A DNA stretch of 64,000 nt. It comes from Blasia pusilla. Lineage: Eukaryota; Marchantiophyta; Marchantiopsida; Blasiales. This document shows positions 34,691 through 48,300 of this stretch, in pieces. A model generated the notes under the pieces. That model was not told where the DNA came from, did not search any database, and worked only from the letters and a program-made list of their open reading frames with translations. The first letter of the stretch is position 1; the number at the start of each line of letters is the position of its first letter. The position numbers and the translations under genes are program-made. The stretch is taken from the NCBI GenBank assembly GCA_050084515.1, contig CM114271.1, positions 25,978,001-26,042,000 of the forward strand, in the 5' to 3' direction.

Positions 34691-37171
34691 GTCAGAGTCA
34701 CGGAGTGACATCTCACATCTCACTAGGTTTCCACTAATTGCCAATCGTTAGGAGACGCAAATGGACAATTCACAAATCTATATTCGGCCATATTTCGACA
34801 CTCCTCACCCGATATTTCCCACCATTTCTTCGTGTTTCATTTTCTCTTGGGAGAAACGAAGAGCAGGGCATGAGTGAAGGAAGTAACTCAAAAGTAAGTG
34901 AGAGTGCCAAGGAAAGAAGAAGCACACGGAAATCATGAGAAGCAGTCGCCTTGGAATCTTGGGACACTTCAAAAAGCATCAAGAAGAGCACCAATCCGAA
35001 CGAAGGAGAGGAGACCTGGAAAATGATTGTGTGGAGGCTCGTAATCAGCCTGCCAACTACTCACTAAATGCCTTTGAATGCTAGGGTTAGGGTTTCCGAT
35101 GTCGGCTCTCCGTGCCATACCGTCCGTCCGTCCGTGTCATTCGGACACAGGCGGATGGATGGTCGTGAACGGAGGAGTCCGTTGTGTGGGGGTTAGTCCG
35201 AGGACAGGATGAGAGCGCGCTGCTGTGGACGGACACTCGAGATATTCCTTCCTTCCGGGCCGCTTGTACATCCGCCGGGGCGTAAATGGAGTGGACGGAA
35301 CGTTTATGATCCCAGTAAGCGGCTCTTAATTATGCACCTGCTAATCCACGGAGAGACTGTGTCCACGTAAGACCAAGCGATGCGCGTGCCATGGAGAGGG
35401 GTGCGCGTAAGTAGCTGATCAACCTTTCACACATACATATACAACATACATACATACAAACACATGTACGGACATACATTCATGTCACAGCATACTTCAG
35501 TACACCGGTGGGACCCACGTGATTTCCCCAATTGCTGCAAGCCCTAACAGACCCCCACTACTACTGCTGCTGAGTCAGCATTCTTGGCTTTAACTACCAT
35601 CCCTTTCACAGGCAGTACACCTGTTGCCACAACCGTTGATATCTAGGATTGGAGCATTTTGACCTTTCCCCCCAACCTCCTTTGAAGCATGACGTCCCCT
35701 CCAACCGTTGCCAGTGTTAGCTGGGCTTCTTCATGTGCCACTCCAAGCTTCCTGTGAGGGGCTCTTCAGCATGCATGATGAGGCTGCCATGCTGGCTACT
35801 CCCTCCACAATGTCTCCATGTATGTGCATGTCATCGCCTACCACTCACTGCCACTCCTTGTCCTCCTTGGATCTTGCTATTCTTGCTTCCTAATGCATGT
35901 ACCTCTCTTTCCTCTTCTCCCCTCCCCCCCCTTATGCTGCTGATCCTCTCCCTCTCTCTCTGTGGCAAGAAAGTAATATTCCTGACCATGATATTCCACA
36001 TCCTTTCTATGTTTTATGTAGATGGAGATCTTTGTGGGTTGAGTGGTATGTGGGTCAGAGTGGGAATAGTGGTCACTATTTTTAGCGTGCTTACTTGATT
36101 GCTTGCCCGTAAACCCTCCTGTCCTCTGTCTCTAAGTCTCCTTGGAAGGGGACTCCCTGAGCTTAAGTGGGTTTATTCCAGGAGAAGAGTGATGGGGAGA
36201 GGGTACAGGTACAGGGGGAGTGCCGTTGCCCTCTCCTTCTGAAACGTAGTGGTGGTGATGGACGGAGAAGAGGAGGAGGAGGAGTAGTAGTAGTAGTAGA
36301 GTACAGAGTACCCCCTACCAGGAGAGTGACATGTGAGGAAAATTGTGGATGCTGTCTGTGCGTTGTTGTTGGTTATGCTGGTGATTGTTGGTTTGTTCAT
36401 CCTGTCTGTATGCATGGGGGCCAGGAGGGTGTGGCAGGGAGGAATGACGAGGGAAGGGCATCGTCAGCGAGGGATGTGGAGGAGAGAGAGTGGAAGAGGT
36501 ATACATGTGGGAAGGAGAGTACGGTTGACTAGGTTGGGAGCATGTAAATTGATTTGATTTGATTTGATTTGATTTGATTAGCGCGGATTCGCAAGTGCTG
36601 TTGGAGCCAGGACTGACCGGAGGCACACCCAGAGAGAGAGAGAGAAAGAAAGAAAGAGAGATAGACAGGTAAGTGGAGGTTTAAGGGAGAGGAAAAAATG
36701 CTGAATTGATGCGACGGTTGTGGCGTTTGGGAAGGATGACCTCGAAGGTAAATCGCTTCAGCTGGCCAGCTTGGGATTGACGGATAGGGAAACAAAGTGA
36801 CTGTAGATCGATTGGCAAGAGACATAGGGAAAGCGAAACAGATCGCAGAAGATTGGCTTACGAGAGCAAAACATGTGGGATTAACGCGTGGCGCTCTTGA
36901 GTCGATCCTTGGCTGTGTAGACTTGAAGAAGCCGACGCGATGACACGCCAGTTCTGCATATAATTTAGAGTATAAAGAAGAAATACTGCGTTTTAAGATG
37001 TGGTTAAATACTTAGCGTGCCACATAATTCCGCAGATAGTGATGTAAAGTATTGTAGCGTGCGCGGGAAGAGAGACACTGCTCGGCGGAGTTCAAACAAA
37101 TTGAAATCAAAGACCCAGGTCTGAGGAGTTGGGGACAACAACATCAGTGAAATTAGAGATTAGAGATGCAG

Positions 37172-37218
<47 letters not shown>

Positions 37219-37313
37219 AACTGTTAATAATCTGACATTCTTCTGCTGATATGCAGCCGCCGTTGCCTGAGGATTGATGCGACCAATTCCCTCGTGGGGT
37301 TGAGGTTCATGCG
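34691..37313 (+). promoter_or_regulatory. Upstream region and probable 5' leader of the MORC gene
   Basis: Base composition rises in GC from about 35.0 kb. A telo-box-like 'tagggttagggtttcc' lies at 35082-35097, a motif known from many plant promoters. Simple repeats include (TTGAT)n at 36549-36579, an AG/AAAG tract at 36631-36660 and a compound (CT)n(CA)n tract at 37172-37214, about 100 bp before the start codon, where CT-rich leaders are common. 'tataaag' at 36971-36977 is a candidate TATA box about 340 bp upstream of the ATG. The open frames at 35708-36098 and 36167-36532 show no conserved domain. Confidence 0.5.
37172..37214. repeat. Compound (CT)n(CA)n microsatellite in probable 5' leader
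   Basis: About eight CT units run directly into about fourteen CA units, 100 bp before the MORC start codon. Confidence 0.95.
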
Positions 37314-40300
37314 ATGGCTGCGGTTATTGATCTTACAGATTTAAGTAGCGACGAGGAAGACAATTCAGGAAAATCTTCCGTTTCGGCTTCTACGGCTCAA
37401 GCGAGTGGGGTAGCAAAGAAGCGGGCTAAAGGTACCAGTAGTGGAAAGGTCGAAGGCTCAGTTTCAGGTAGAAATGTACAGGACAGGGAGAACACAAACG
37501 TTGTGTCGGAAAATGCGGCAGGCGCTAGAAAAGAGTCACCTCATCCGCCAACTCTTTTGAACGGAGGGACTAAAGGGCGGTCACAAGGTGTGCGGAAAGG
37601 GAGGACGGGAAAGAACGGTGACATGTCTTGGGATGAGGTGAGTTCTTCTCCTCGTCTTTCGAACTGGGGAGAACCACTTCCTCCTGAGCCGGAGTCGCTA
37701 CCTTCGCTTAGTCCTCGAGACAAAACGGGATGTAGTACGAGTAACAGCACTCATCCGCCAAGCAGCTCCGGTGCAATGTTTTCTCCCTCCAAAGTTAAAG
37801 CCCCCAGTTCTCCACCACCTAGCATGCCTTCGCCCGATGGCTCTGGAGTCTGTCGACATTTTTGGAGAGCAGGCGACTATGAAGCTCAACCATCAGCTGT
37901 TAGAACTGTACGAGGTCAGGCTCCTGTCGACACTGAATCAAGCTTTGGAAAATTGCAAATTAGTCGAAATACCTTTCCGCATTTTTCAGCGGCACTGTAT
38001 AGTATGTGATTATCCCCTTGCGGTCACCAGCAGGGCCATCTTTGCTTTGATGATTGAGGTGGACTTCTGGACAGAGGGTAGACCAATCTTCGGGATCTGC
38101 AGCAGCGACCACATCATGGCTGCAGTCCTACCTTCAAGCAGCTAATACTTTCGAATAAGTTGTGCAGGCGCAATGGACCACGTGCGTGTGCATCCCAAGT
38201 TTCTCCATTCTAATGCCACTTCGCATAAGTGGGCTCTTGGAGGTAAAGCCTTTCTTCGTTGTAAATTTTCTTCAGTCCTCGTCGCGTCAACGAGGCAATT
38301 TGACAGCCTAGTTTAACCACCAAGGTTCCACTTGATACCAGAATCCTCGACTCCCAAAAATGTTTTATGAAAGCTCCTGGCCCCTGCCAAGCATCTTTGA
38401 AGCCATTGAGGGTTTTATAATTTGTCGCTTAGCTGCATTTGATCACACCTTACTGTGAGCCGAATAATCTTTTTGCAGACAGTGTTTTTACTCTCCCGGA
38501 TGTGCTGTGTTAACGTGGAGGATCGTCTTAACATGTTTCCTCGCCCCTGTCCCGCTTCTTGATCGGTTGTGTCTGAGACTAATGGTTTTGGTGGGTGTTG
38601 ATCTACCAGCTGTTGCTGAGCTTCTTGACAATGCCGTGGATGAGGTAATGATGAATTCTCAAATGCAAGAACATATGTAGCTCGAAAAATTTATGAGGCT
38701 TAACGTTTCTGCAACCCTAGTATGTGAACAATTTTGTTTCTTTATCTCCAGTTGACTAGAGGAGAGTTCTGTCTTCTGTATCACAAGTCACTTTGAGTTC
38801 AGTTCTTTGGACTCCAATCATCTGAATGGACAAGACATTGACTTTGGTCAATTTAGGTTATGAATGGAGCCACGTTTGTGAATGTGGATAAGATTGCAAA
38901 TCCACGAGACAACAGCCCAGCTTTGCTTGTACAAGGTAAAGTGTTAGCAGCAAACTGTAGTGTTTGTGTATGTGGACCCTGTCTACGTGAAATTGTGTTT
39001 CATCTCGCAGCTGGTTAGCTAATGCTGCAGTGCTTTCCTTTCATGCAGTTTGGAAGATGTCAAAGTTTTGAGTCAGAGAGGTGAATCCTGCCCATAGGGA
39101 GATTGAACATATGTGGAATGCATTCATGTGCATTGAAGTCTTACATGCTCTGGTTGTCATTGTGTGACAAACTTTGAGTGTGCAGATGATGGAGGTGGAA
39201 TGACCCCTGACTGTATGCGTCAATGTATGAGTTTGGGTTACTCCAGAAAAAATACCAATGCCACTATTGGACAATGTAAGACTCTAGGGTCGTGCCCACT
39301 AGTTCTGTCATTGAGCCGCCTACTTGGATGTGCTTCAATTGTTCAGATGTTACTGCCATTACTACCAAATGGTGCTTTCCTTCCTCATCTGTCCCCATTT
39401 TAACATAGCTATGGGACGATTGAAACATTGGTATCAAAGAGTTTTCAACACTTTGGCAAGTGTTAGTTGCTGCCATTGGAAATGAAGTTAGTTCCCTGTC
39501 CAAAGGTACTTCCATTTCTATCATGGGTCAGGACATCATTCACTCTGATTTTCTACCTGCTTGCGAGGTATCATGGAAACAGGTAGTTCTCGTATTTGTA
39601 GACATTAACTTGCTCTGAAATTTGGATCTGTCTGCTAGATGGCAATGGTTTCAAGACAAGCACTATGCGTCTGGGAGCAGATGTGGTCGTCTTCAGTCGA
39701 TGTGGACAGGGATCGTAAGCATCAAACATTCTTTTTGGCTTGCAGAACATTCTTGCATTGGGGATGTGATTCTTGTGTGGAGAGTGGAGTGAAGAATAGG
39801 ATTGTTTTCAGAGTGAATGTTGTTAGTCTGGAGAGTAATTATAGGTGTGGGATATATTTGCCTTCAAGAACTCATGAATGATTTCCTCTGTGATGGAAGA
39901 ATGACACTGCATATGAGGCTAATAACTAGTGATAATATGGGCCCTATAAAGAATCTGCTCAAAGATCTGCTTAGAATGTGTTGTCGTTGGCCTCCATCTA
40001 ACCAATGTTGAAATATGGAAATTCACACTGAAGACTGTTTGGGTTATTTGCAGGTCGGTTACTCAAAGCATTGGGCTCTTATCTTACACCTTTTTGCGGA
40101 AAACTGGACATGAGGATGTGGTGGTTCCTATGGTATAATTCTCATCTTTCTATTGATGATGTAAAGGTATAGATATTACGTTAAGAAAGGAAAGGAGATT
40201 TAGTTTGGGATGGGTCCTTTGGTTGACACCAATGTGAACATTCAAAACTGTGTTGTAACACTCATTAGATGGTTGATACGGTAAGGCAACCTCAGAGTCA

Positions 40301-43300
40301 AACAAGAAGTTAGACAAGCCCTGAAAGATCTATACAGGGTAGACATTGTGGAGAAATCCCACCTGGGGTGATTATAATTCACTTCAATTTCTATGTTTTT
40401 CAGATTGCACACTTGTCAGCATGGTCACAGTGTGACTTATTTCCCACACAACCGTAGATGTCGGTCAAGCCCTAGAAGACTGTTTTAAGCGCTTGGACTC
40501 ATCACAGGTTCTGGTCAACGTCTTGTTGACTTTGTATATACTGTGTGGCAGATTGATTATGAAGTTTCACCACAGCGCGAGCGACGTGGGGAGGTACCCA
40601 GGAAGCTATTGCGAAGCACTCTGGAAGACTGGCACAGCAACCTGGCATCTATCTCTCAGTGGTCTCCATATTCATCTGAGGCTGAGATTTTAGCACAGGT
40701 TAGCAAGTATTAGGTCTCACAAGCTTTTTAGAAGTTCCAGGTTTGCGAGTGTTAGTGTATGAAGGTTAGTATCTCATGTCTGCTATGGGTTGTCTCTTGA
40801 CCTGATTTTTTCTGAGATTCAGGTTGGAGGGGATTTGGGAATGGTTTTCGTTGATGGAGCAAACATGAGTATCAATGACCATTGTAGCAGTTACAAGATA
40901 TGTGATGAGCAGAAATGTTGTCTATTTGTTGGTTTTCTAATCAAGAGGACAGGTTGGTTCACTAGAGATATGGAAATAGCCACAATCTGACATGTCTATC
41001 TGAGTGTAAGTGATGTGGTCTAAACTGCACAGTTGAAGGTGTATCTGCTATTCAGCTGGGACTCACATCTGAAAGTCACATGTTTAGATAAACCATTCCA
41101 AGAGTCAGGTTGGATAGAACAATAGTAGTGCACGAAATTGTCTTCCTAGCTCCCAAACATAATAAAATCCAACATAGGTTGGATTTCCAACTAGCTGGGG
41201 GACCATGGTAGCTACTGAAGCGCTGTAGAAGACTTCCCTTCACACACATGATTTTTGTCTTTCTGGAAGTAGATGCAGAGGTCATCTGTCAAGCCTTCAA
41301 AGATTAGTGGTTGTCAAAGGTCCTCTGGATAGGAGGATCTTCTGCACTTGGTTAGGATCATGTGCAAATATCCACTTATGAAAACACATTCGGTGTTTGT
41401 CCCCATAAGAAACAGATACCTGTTTCCTTCCATCCGACGGAAATACTTTTTGCTGGATGGAACGATTCCCTTTGTCTGCTATCATAGTGCCTGCCGAATA
41501 AATTCCCCTGCTTTTAATTGTGTGAGGTACACGTAAATCTCCTGCCCCTGCCTCCTGCATCCTGGGGATACTGTAGCTCCCGCATGCTGGATTCACCTTG
41601 GACCAAGGTGAAATTCCATGAGAGAGGGCTTAGACCCCCTACCGTTCTTTGAATCAGCTGTGGGTCACTGAAAAGTTCACCAACTTATTACTGAACTTAA
41701 TACTCGTGTGGATTGGGAGGTTGCCTTAGCGTTGTGGAGTGAACAGTCGCTTTGACACCAGGTGCACACAATCCATGTCTTATTCTAGGATAACAATGAC
41801 GAGCCCTATTCTACTTCATGACTTGGTTTGGAGCACTAACTGCTAACCCTTCTTGAATTTGGATGGGGATTTTTTGACTGTGCAGTTTGATGACCTCGGT
41901 CCCCATGGAACCAAAGTTGTTGTCTATAACCTTTGGTTCAATGATGATGGTGTCTTGGAGTTGGATTTCGACACTGACGAACACGTAAGTTTCTGAGCTT
42001 TCTTGCTTTGGGATAGAATTTGGAAGTCGTTTTCTTGAAGGTTATAAATATGGTTAACTGCAGATAAGTAAATGTGAATTAGAAACAAAAATTCTCAAAA
42101 CAATTTCCTATGTAACATTATAGTATAAAAAAAGTAACTTTTTAACATCTACCGTTGAAAGGATAATCAACTATTCAACAGTGTATTGATGCGATCTTTC
42201 TTGTCTGGATGTGATCAGGACATCCAACTAAGAGGAGGTGTAAAACAAGATAAAGGCAAGCCGGTTCAAACTCAGCTTTCTCAACAGCATATTGCCAACC
42301 GGTATCACCACTCACTGCGTGTAAGTGAAAGAAACATTTTATGAAGTCAATTATGAGAAGACAAATGGGGAGAAAAACTGCCCTAAGCACAACAGCCTGT
42401 GTGTACTTGGGGCTTGATAATTAAATATAATGAAAGTGTAGATTGATGACTTCTGGTGGATTTTCCAGGTTTATGCCTCAATACTATACTTGCAGATGCC
42501 TCCTGGCTTTCAAATAATATTACGAGGGAAGCCTGTGGAGCACCACAGCATAGCTTCGGATCTAAAGTTCCCAGAGCAAATCATCTACAAACCACAGATT
42601 GGTAATAGCAAAGACGCTAATAAAGAGGTAAGTTCAGTTTTAAATTGGGTATCAGTAGCTCACTCAGCAAACTGAAGCCAGTTACGTCCAGAGAGCATTT
42701 TTCACATCTGTGGAGGATGATCTCATGTGTTCGTGTGTATGTTGGTCATCTTATGTTTTTTTTTTGTCAGAAACTGCGTCCCAGTAAATGATCAACGAAA
42801 GAAGAGGAGAACTATTTTCACTTTTAAGTGAGTTTCTGGTAGTTTGCTGTGCCAGGAATTATTGACCTCTATGGGCTGTATTCTCTTGTGGGCATTCCGT
42901 GGGTATTGTATGTAAAGATCGCATTTCTTCCCTCGACGTAACTGATGGATTTATTTTGATTATTCTTACAGACTTCGGTGATCACAGTCATTGGTTTCAC
43001 TAAAGAAGCTCCTTTAATTAATGTGCATGGGTTCAACGTATACCACAAGAACCGTCTCATTATGGTACGTGTATTGTTCTGATTGTGTTGCTGCTAGTGC
43101 AGAGTTAGTTCCTTGTCCAACTTTATAAACATCATAGATGTTCAGTTGCTCTTGGAAGCTCCAAAAGTACTTCATCTACTAAATTCGTCTGAATTTCAAG
43201 AAATGACAGCCATCCACGAAGTATGTTGTTAATAAGGGTTGAAGAATAAGAAAGGGAGACTGCAAGAGGCAAAGTTAAAATTCTGGGCATGTAAGGCTGT

Positions 43301-46300
43301 GGTGCGTAGATGGGCAAGCTCTACTAGGACTTGAATTCCACTCTTGAAGTAACGGTGCCGGATCAGTGGGTTAGGTGTATGGTCTCTAGGCTAATACAAG
43401 CATTACTTAATGATTAGAGTCTCTGGAAGACTGGAAAGATATGGAATGGGCCTCATAACCTGGATTTACAGGGACTATTATAGGACATAATAAAATAGAT
43501 GGCCTTATTCTGTCAAGCAATGTCAAGTAAGCAACTTCTATCAAGCAACTTTATGATAGGCTTCATCCTTCAAGATACTGTTGCAGTTAGTGTACATTTT
43601 TTCATCTCAACTTGAATTTTTGGCATTGGTGGTTCTTCATTATTGAACTCTTGGTCATCTACTGAATTGCAGCCGTTCTGGAAAGTCTGGCAAGACAATA
43701 GCAGTCGAGGAAGAGGTGTTGTTGGTGAGTACAATGGTGCTGAATATGAGCATATCTTACTTTTGCATCAGGCATGGCTAGTCATGCAAGTTTTCTTGAA
43801 TTAGCTTGAATTGATTGCCAGTATCAAATTTTTGGGGAGTCTTGCTATCATCTTGATCAAGGCCGTCTAATAGATTTTTTGTGATGCAGGTGTTTTGGAG
43901 GCAAATTTTGTTGAGCCTGCCCATGATAAACAAGACTTTGAAAGAACGGCTGTTCTTCTGAGACTTGAAACTCGTTTGAAGCAAATGACAGTAGAATACT
44001 GGTATGTTTGGTTATGCAACTTTAATGTTTTTCATGTAGCTTCTTTTCCCCCTAGAATCTCTTGTCCACCTGCTGCTCCTTGTAGGATGTAAACTATCAA
44101 CCTCCAATTTGAAAGTCTCTGCCAACAATACAATTCCTATCTGATTTACTTTTACTAACATACTTGGCCTCTTGGTTTTGTGAAAGTAGCTATGATATGA
44201 CGCACATGGTTGGTACATTGTTTATGTATTAATATGTGATCTCGCACATTTTGAACCACAGTTAAAAAGGCTTGAAGTTGCCCTCATGTCTGAATCTTGA
44301 GTGATGGCACCTCTTGAGTTCTGATGCTTCCCGACTGATTTGGTCCTTACCGGTTTTTCCTTACTTTCAGGAACTTGCACTGCCATTTGATTGGGTACCA
44401 ACCTAATACCAAGGCAGGAAAAGCTCGCAAAGCATCAGCTGTTCCTCCTCCTCCTCCTGCTGCTGCTGCAATAGAGTATCCTTCACCAATTGCAAGTATC
44501 ACTCCTTCGGAGACTCTTCCAAAGTCCGCTCCACTTCCTCGTGGACCAGGTCAGGAGCCTGGTAGTTCAGACGTACTCTCTTCTGGGGGCTCCAGGTCAA
44601 CTGCTCCTCGTCAGGATGGTAGTGGATCCTCCCTACCAAATAGTGAATCTGTCACTCTGGCCTCTCAGAGGGCAGGTTTTGAAGGTGGGCCTGCAAAGGC
44701 TGCTGTCCCATCTGCTTCAGCTCCATCCACTCCTCCCCAACCTGCGGCTGATGGTTTGAAATCTCCCAATGGGGATCGTGTAGCAGGTCCCCAGGTGAAG
44801 GCGGAGCCGGTTGAGGTAGCCCTTGATTCATTAAAGAGACCAAGTTTTGATAGCTCTGCTTCAGAAGCAGTCCAAAGATTTAAGCGGCAGCGCATGGCAG
44901 ATGCAATCAGTTCTCAGGTGTGCAAAGTCTTGGCAGCTGGTCGGAAGGTTTTCAGTTGTTTTATGAGGAGTCTTTCCAGTTGGCCACTTTAAGCTAGCAA
45001 CTAGTGGCATCTGTACCGCATACAGGTTTCTGGTTATCCTCAATTAGCATCGATAATTGTCCATGGAAATTTTGCTGCTGCATGTGTCTGTCTGTGATTA
45101 TAGTACCTGGACCTTTTCTCCATCAGGGTGCTACCCACAGACTCTAAGACTATTAAAATTGGACTGTCGTATGTAATTGTCAAAAATGTAATTCTGTGTG
45201 CATTCCATTTTTACTTGAAAATTGATAACAATTTATAGATCTCCTATTAGAATACTCATTGAGAAGAAAGTCGAAGCTTGCATGATTATTACTCAGTGGA
45301 AATGCAGCCAAAGAATGAGCCAGCCTTTAGACACTTAGATGCTATAGAGTACATTTTGGGGCAAATCTATTTCTCGAAATTGATAGTATGTTTAGAGATG
45401 CTTGCTGTTAGATTGTGCAAATGCATAGCCCCAATAAAGGGCCATGGTAATCAGATCTGTACCTGAGGCTGTGGAAGTAATGGGTAAGGGAGATAAGACT
45501 TTTGGCTGTTTCCCCTCCCGTTATGGCAGAAATTTGGCACAACGTGAGATAGAGTGGTTGGTACTGTAAATGCTCAGAAGCAATAGCAAACTTACCTCTT
45601 CGAAGAAATTGTTAACGCAATACAGGAATGATGGAAAGGCCTTACAGCAACACATTGAGACACCCTATTACATTTCAGTTGATGTTAATGGCGACCAAGG
45701 CTTTTGGAACACTGGATAAAGCATTATAGAAGAGGGCATTTGAGTAAAAATACTGTGAGAGATGAGCTGGTGGGAAGGAATGGATGAGGACTAGTCTTGG
45801 AATTTCAGAAAAGAATTATTTTGTCATCAATTGATATGACAGAGGCTCTTCTGATCTTTGGGTGACCTTGTATCAGACAAATCAAGTAAGTGCGAGAGAC
45901 ACCGTCGCAGGAACAGATGCTACCCTCACAGTGCAAAATCAGGAGAATGATGCAATGATGATTGAGTTGATTGAAGAGAACTCCCAACTCAGAGCAAGGT
46001 AAATGGGCCAAGTAGTTTCCATTAATGGGATGGTTTTATGATTTCAATATGAAATGAATGCCTTGGCCCTTGTTCCCAGGTGTTAAAAATGAAGAATGAA
46101 CTACTGGGTATGACAATGTGGGCATCCCTTCTGGGTATGAAATGTCTGAAGTGTAAGTACATTAGTTTCCCTCGATGGCTTCACCTTCAGGATGATTCCT
46201 TTTCTGAAAACCCAATGAGGTTCCTTTCAGCTTGGGGGACTCCTCATCCAAGCTGTGTAAGAGTGCACTGGGCTGCTTCATCTACCAATTTCAGCTGATT

Positions 46301-47491
46301 GAGCCACATGGCACGCTACAACTCCTTGTTTCAATCATGCCAAAAGCCATGCAACTGCAGCCATACCACACGCAATCAGTGGAATCAACCTCCCTTTGCA
46401 TATTTAACCCTGTAGGATCCCATTGTAATCTGATTCCAACAAACTCAATGTTGACGAGTTGGATTTATAAGTCCAAGGTCTAGAAGGTATACTTGGAAGA
46501 AAAGTCTTGAAGTTTGCAAAGTGGATACTTTCCTCCAGTGGACTGAAGTTTTGTGGATTGTGGTGCAGATGTGTTGAATGTGAACATCACAACAGGGAGC
46601 TGATTTCCAAGGTACAGCTTAGTCTATTCAATCCTGGCTTTACTATGTTTGGTTGATTAAACTTCTGTCACCATGGAGTCTTGGGGAGAGCTCTGAAGTA
46701 TTATTGGAATTGCCTTCTAAAGACCATTGCAGTAACGAGCAACAACCCCACATACTTTGAGGGATGTGGGTTTGAACTTGACAACCCTGGCTCCTGTACT
46801 TGTCTGTACATCAACCTTTAGTTAGACGACTAATACCAAGAAAATATGGTTCACTGCTTACCACAAAAGGGATTTGCGCAGCAACATTCTAGCGTAGACT
46901 TTCCACTAATCCTGTTTTGCTAAGATAATTGAATCCGCAAATTACTGTTGGCATGATTTCTACACAAGTGGCATGAAAATCAAAAGTTCATTTTCAAATT
47001 GTTAAAACTTTCGAAGATTGACGGCTTTTTGCGTTATTACTCAATGTTCATTGCCCCTGACAGGTTTCCAAGTTAGAAAAAGAGCTCCTAGAGGCCAATG
47101 CGAGGAGTGCTATTCTGCAGGAAACAATTGAGAAGCATAGAAAAGTCCGAGTACAAGAGCGACAAAATGAACAAATAGTTTCAGAAAATGATGATGGATT
47201 GGTAAGCGGTTGAAAGGAGGCCCCCACTGTTGGGCCTTTGTTTGAATTATAGCCCAAAGAGCAATCTTGACACCCTTGTTCTTGTGGTTTTCTGAAACTT
47301 CTAGATTATATGGGTAGCACTTAACGTCTCTGCATGGTTGGATTTTGCAACAGAAGTCTGTAGCAGAAGATAAATCACCATCAGTGAGAGCTTCTGCATC
47401 CAAGGAGGCTCCACCGGGGATGAAAGAACCTCCTGTGATAAGTTCTCCATCCATTGTACCAGTATCAGTTGTAGTGAAAGTAGAGCAATAG
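37314..47491 (+). CDS. MORC: MORC-family GHKL ATPase, 19 exons, 928 aa
   Basis: Plant MORC proteins are nuclear GHKL ATPases that compact chromatin and support transposon silencing. Exons: 37314-37914, 38168-38242, 38610-38644, 38857-38935, 39186-39275, 39639-39714, 40054-40132, 40552-40698, 41886-41984, 42219-42320, 42469-42627, 42972-43064, 43673-43724, 43890-44001, 44371-44917, 45877-45998, 46569-46611, 47064-47201, 47354-47491. All introns are GT-AG and the sum, 2787 nt, is in frame. Residues 4-8 are VIDLT followed by acids (SUMO-interaction-like). CRHFW at 180-184 opens the conserved core. ATPase motifs are ELLDNAVDE (229-237), DDGGGM (264-269) and GQYGNGFK (292-299). An S5-like region spans about 345-560, then a Pro/Ser-rich linker 610-770, a basic RFKRQR (769-774) and a coiled coil about 800-865. 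It is longer than the 600-850 residues I recall for Arabidopsis MORCs; subfamily unassigned. The upstream ATG at 37309 is out of frame. Confidence 0.95.
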
Positions 47492-48300
47492 AGATGCGGC
47501 CTAGTGGTAGAACATTGTATACCGCTTGAAATTGTGGAGCACAGTGCTACTATTGTGGTACTTGCAATAGAGGATGAGGTTCTTCCATGAAGAGTTCAGA
47601 GTGAGGGTAAGCCTCGGTTTTAGTTTCCTGTTAATTTCATTCAGAGTATGGACAGTGATCTTGAGTACAACCAGCATAGATCCAAACCGAAAATGTAAAA
47701 GCCTAAAGGCCTTTTTGAGCTTGTGGCCAGGAGTTTCTTTCTAGAGAGGCAGCCCTTGGAGAAGGGGTGTAGGCAGCCCTAGTATTTTGTTAAATATGTC
47801 TTGTCCACAAAGAGCAGAAGTTACTCTCATGGCCACATTGTGGCATTCGGGTCTCTTGGTTTTAATTTGTGTGTAGGTGGTTTTCTGAAGATTTGTTAAC
47901 AGCTATGGTGGGGGTTTTTTCAAACATCATGTTTCGCGATTCGTGATTTTTTTCGCTGGGATGGATTGGAACTCCCAAGCTTCTAGCTTTAGCAAAACCG
48001 CGTCGATGCTGCCCATGACAGAAACCAAAAAATTATCATACTTGTCTGTCAGTCACGGCTCTGTTTTCATTTCTGTAGCAGGGCCCCATGTATTTGGATT
48101 TCTTGGATCAGCTTAAGTCTGGTACTCGTCAATGTCCTGGAGCAGGATTCCTATGTTAATCTGAATCGGTGGAGCAGGATGCGCCTGGTATTCATGAATG
48201 CTGGGGAGCTGCTACCCCGCTAGCTGGTTACATTCCAGGCTTTTGTGGACTGTAAGAGGATTGCGGACTGCAAGACTCGAGTAGAGGCTATATGGAGACA
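47492..48300 (+). other. Probable 3' untranslated region and downstream of the MORC gene
   Basis: Composition stays gene-like for several hundred bases after the stop codon. No canonical AATAAA was seen in a convincing place, so the transcript end is not assigned. Confidence 0.4.

Noticed and set aside
34738-34938. 66-codon frame ending in MSEGSNSK next to a GTAAGT, considered as a first exon
   Set aside because: No downstream exon could be joined and no homology is apparent.
35708-36532. Frames of 61-121 codons upstream of the MORC gene
   Set aside because: Low-complexity Ser/Pro/Cys composition and overlap between frames and strands; more likely promoter and leader sequence.
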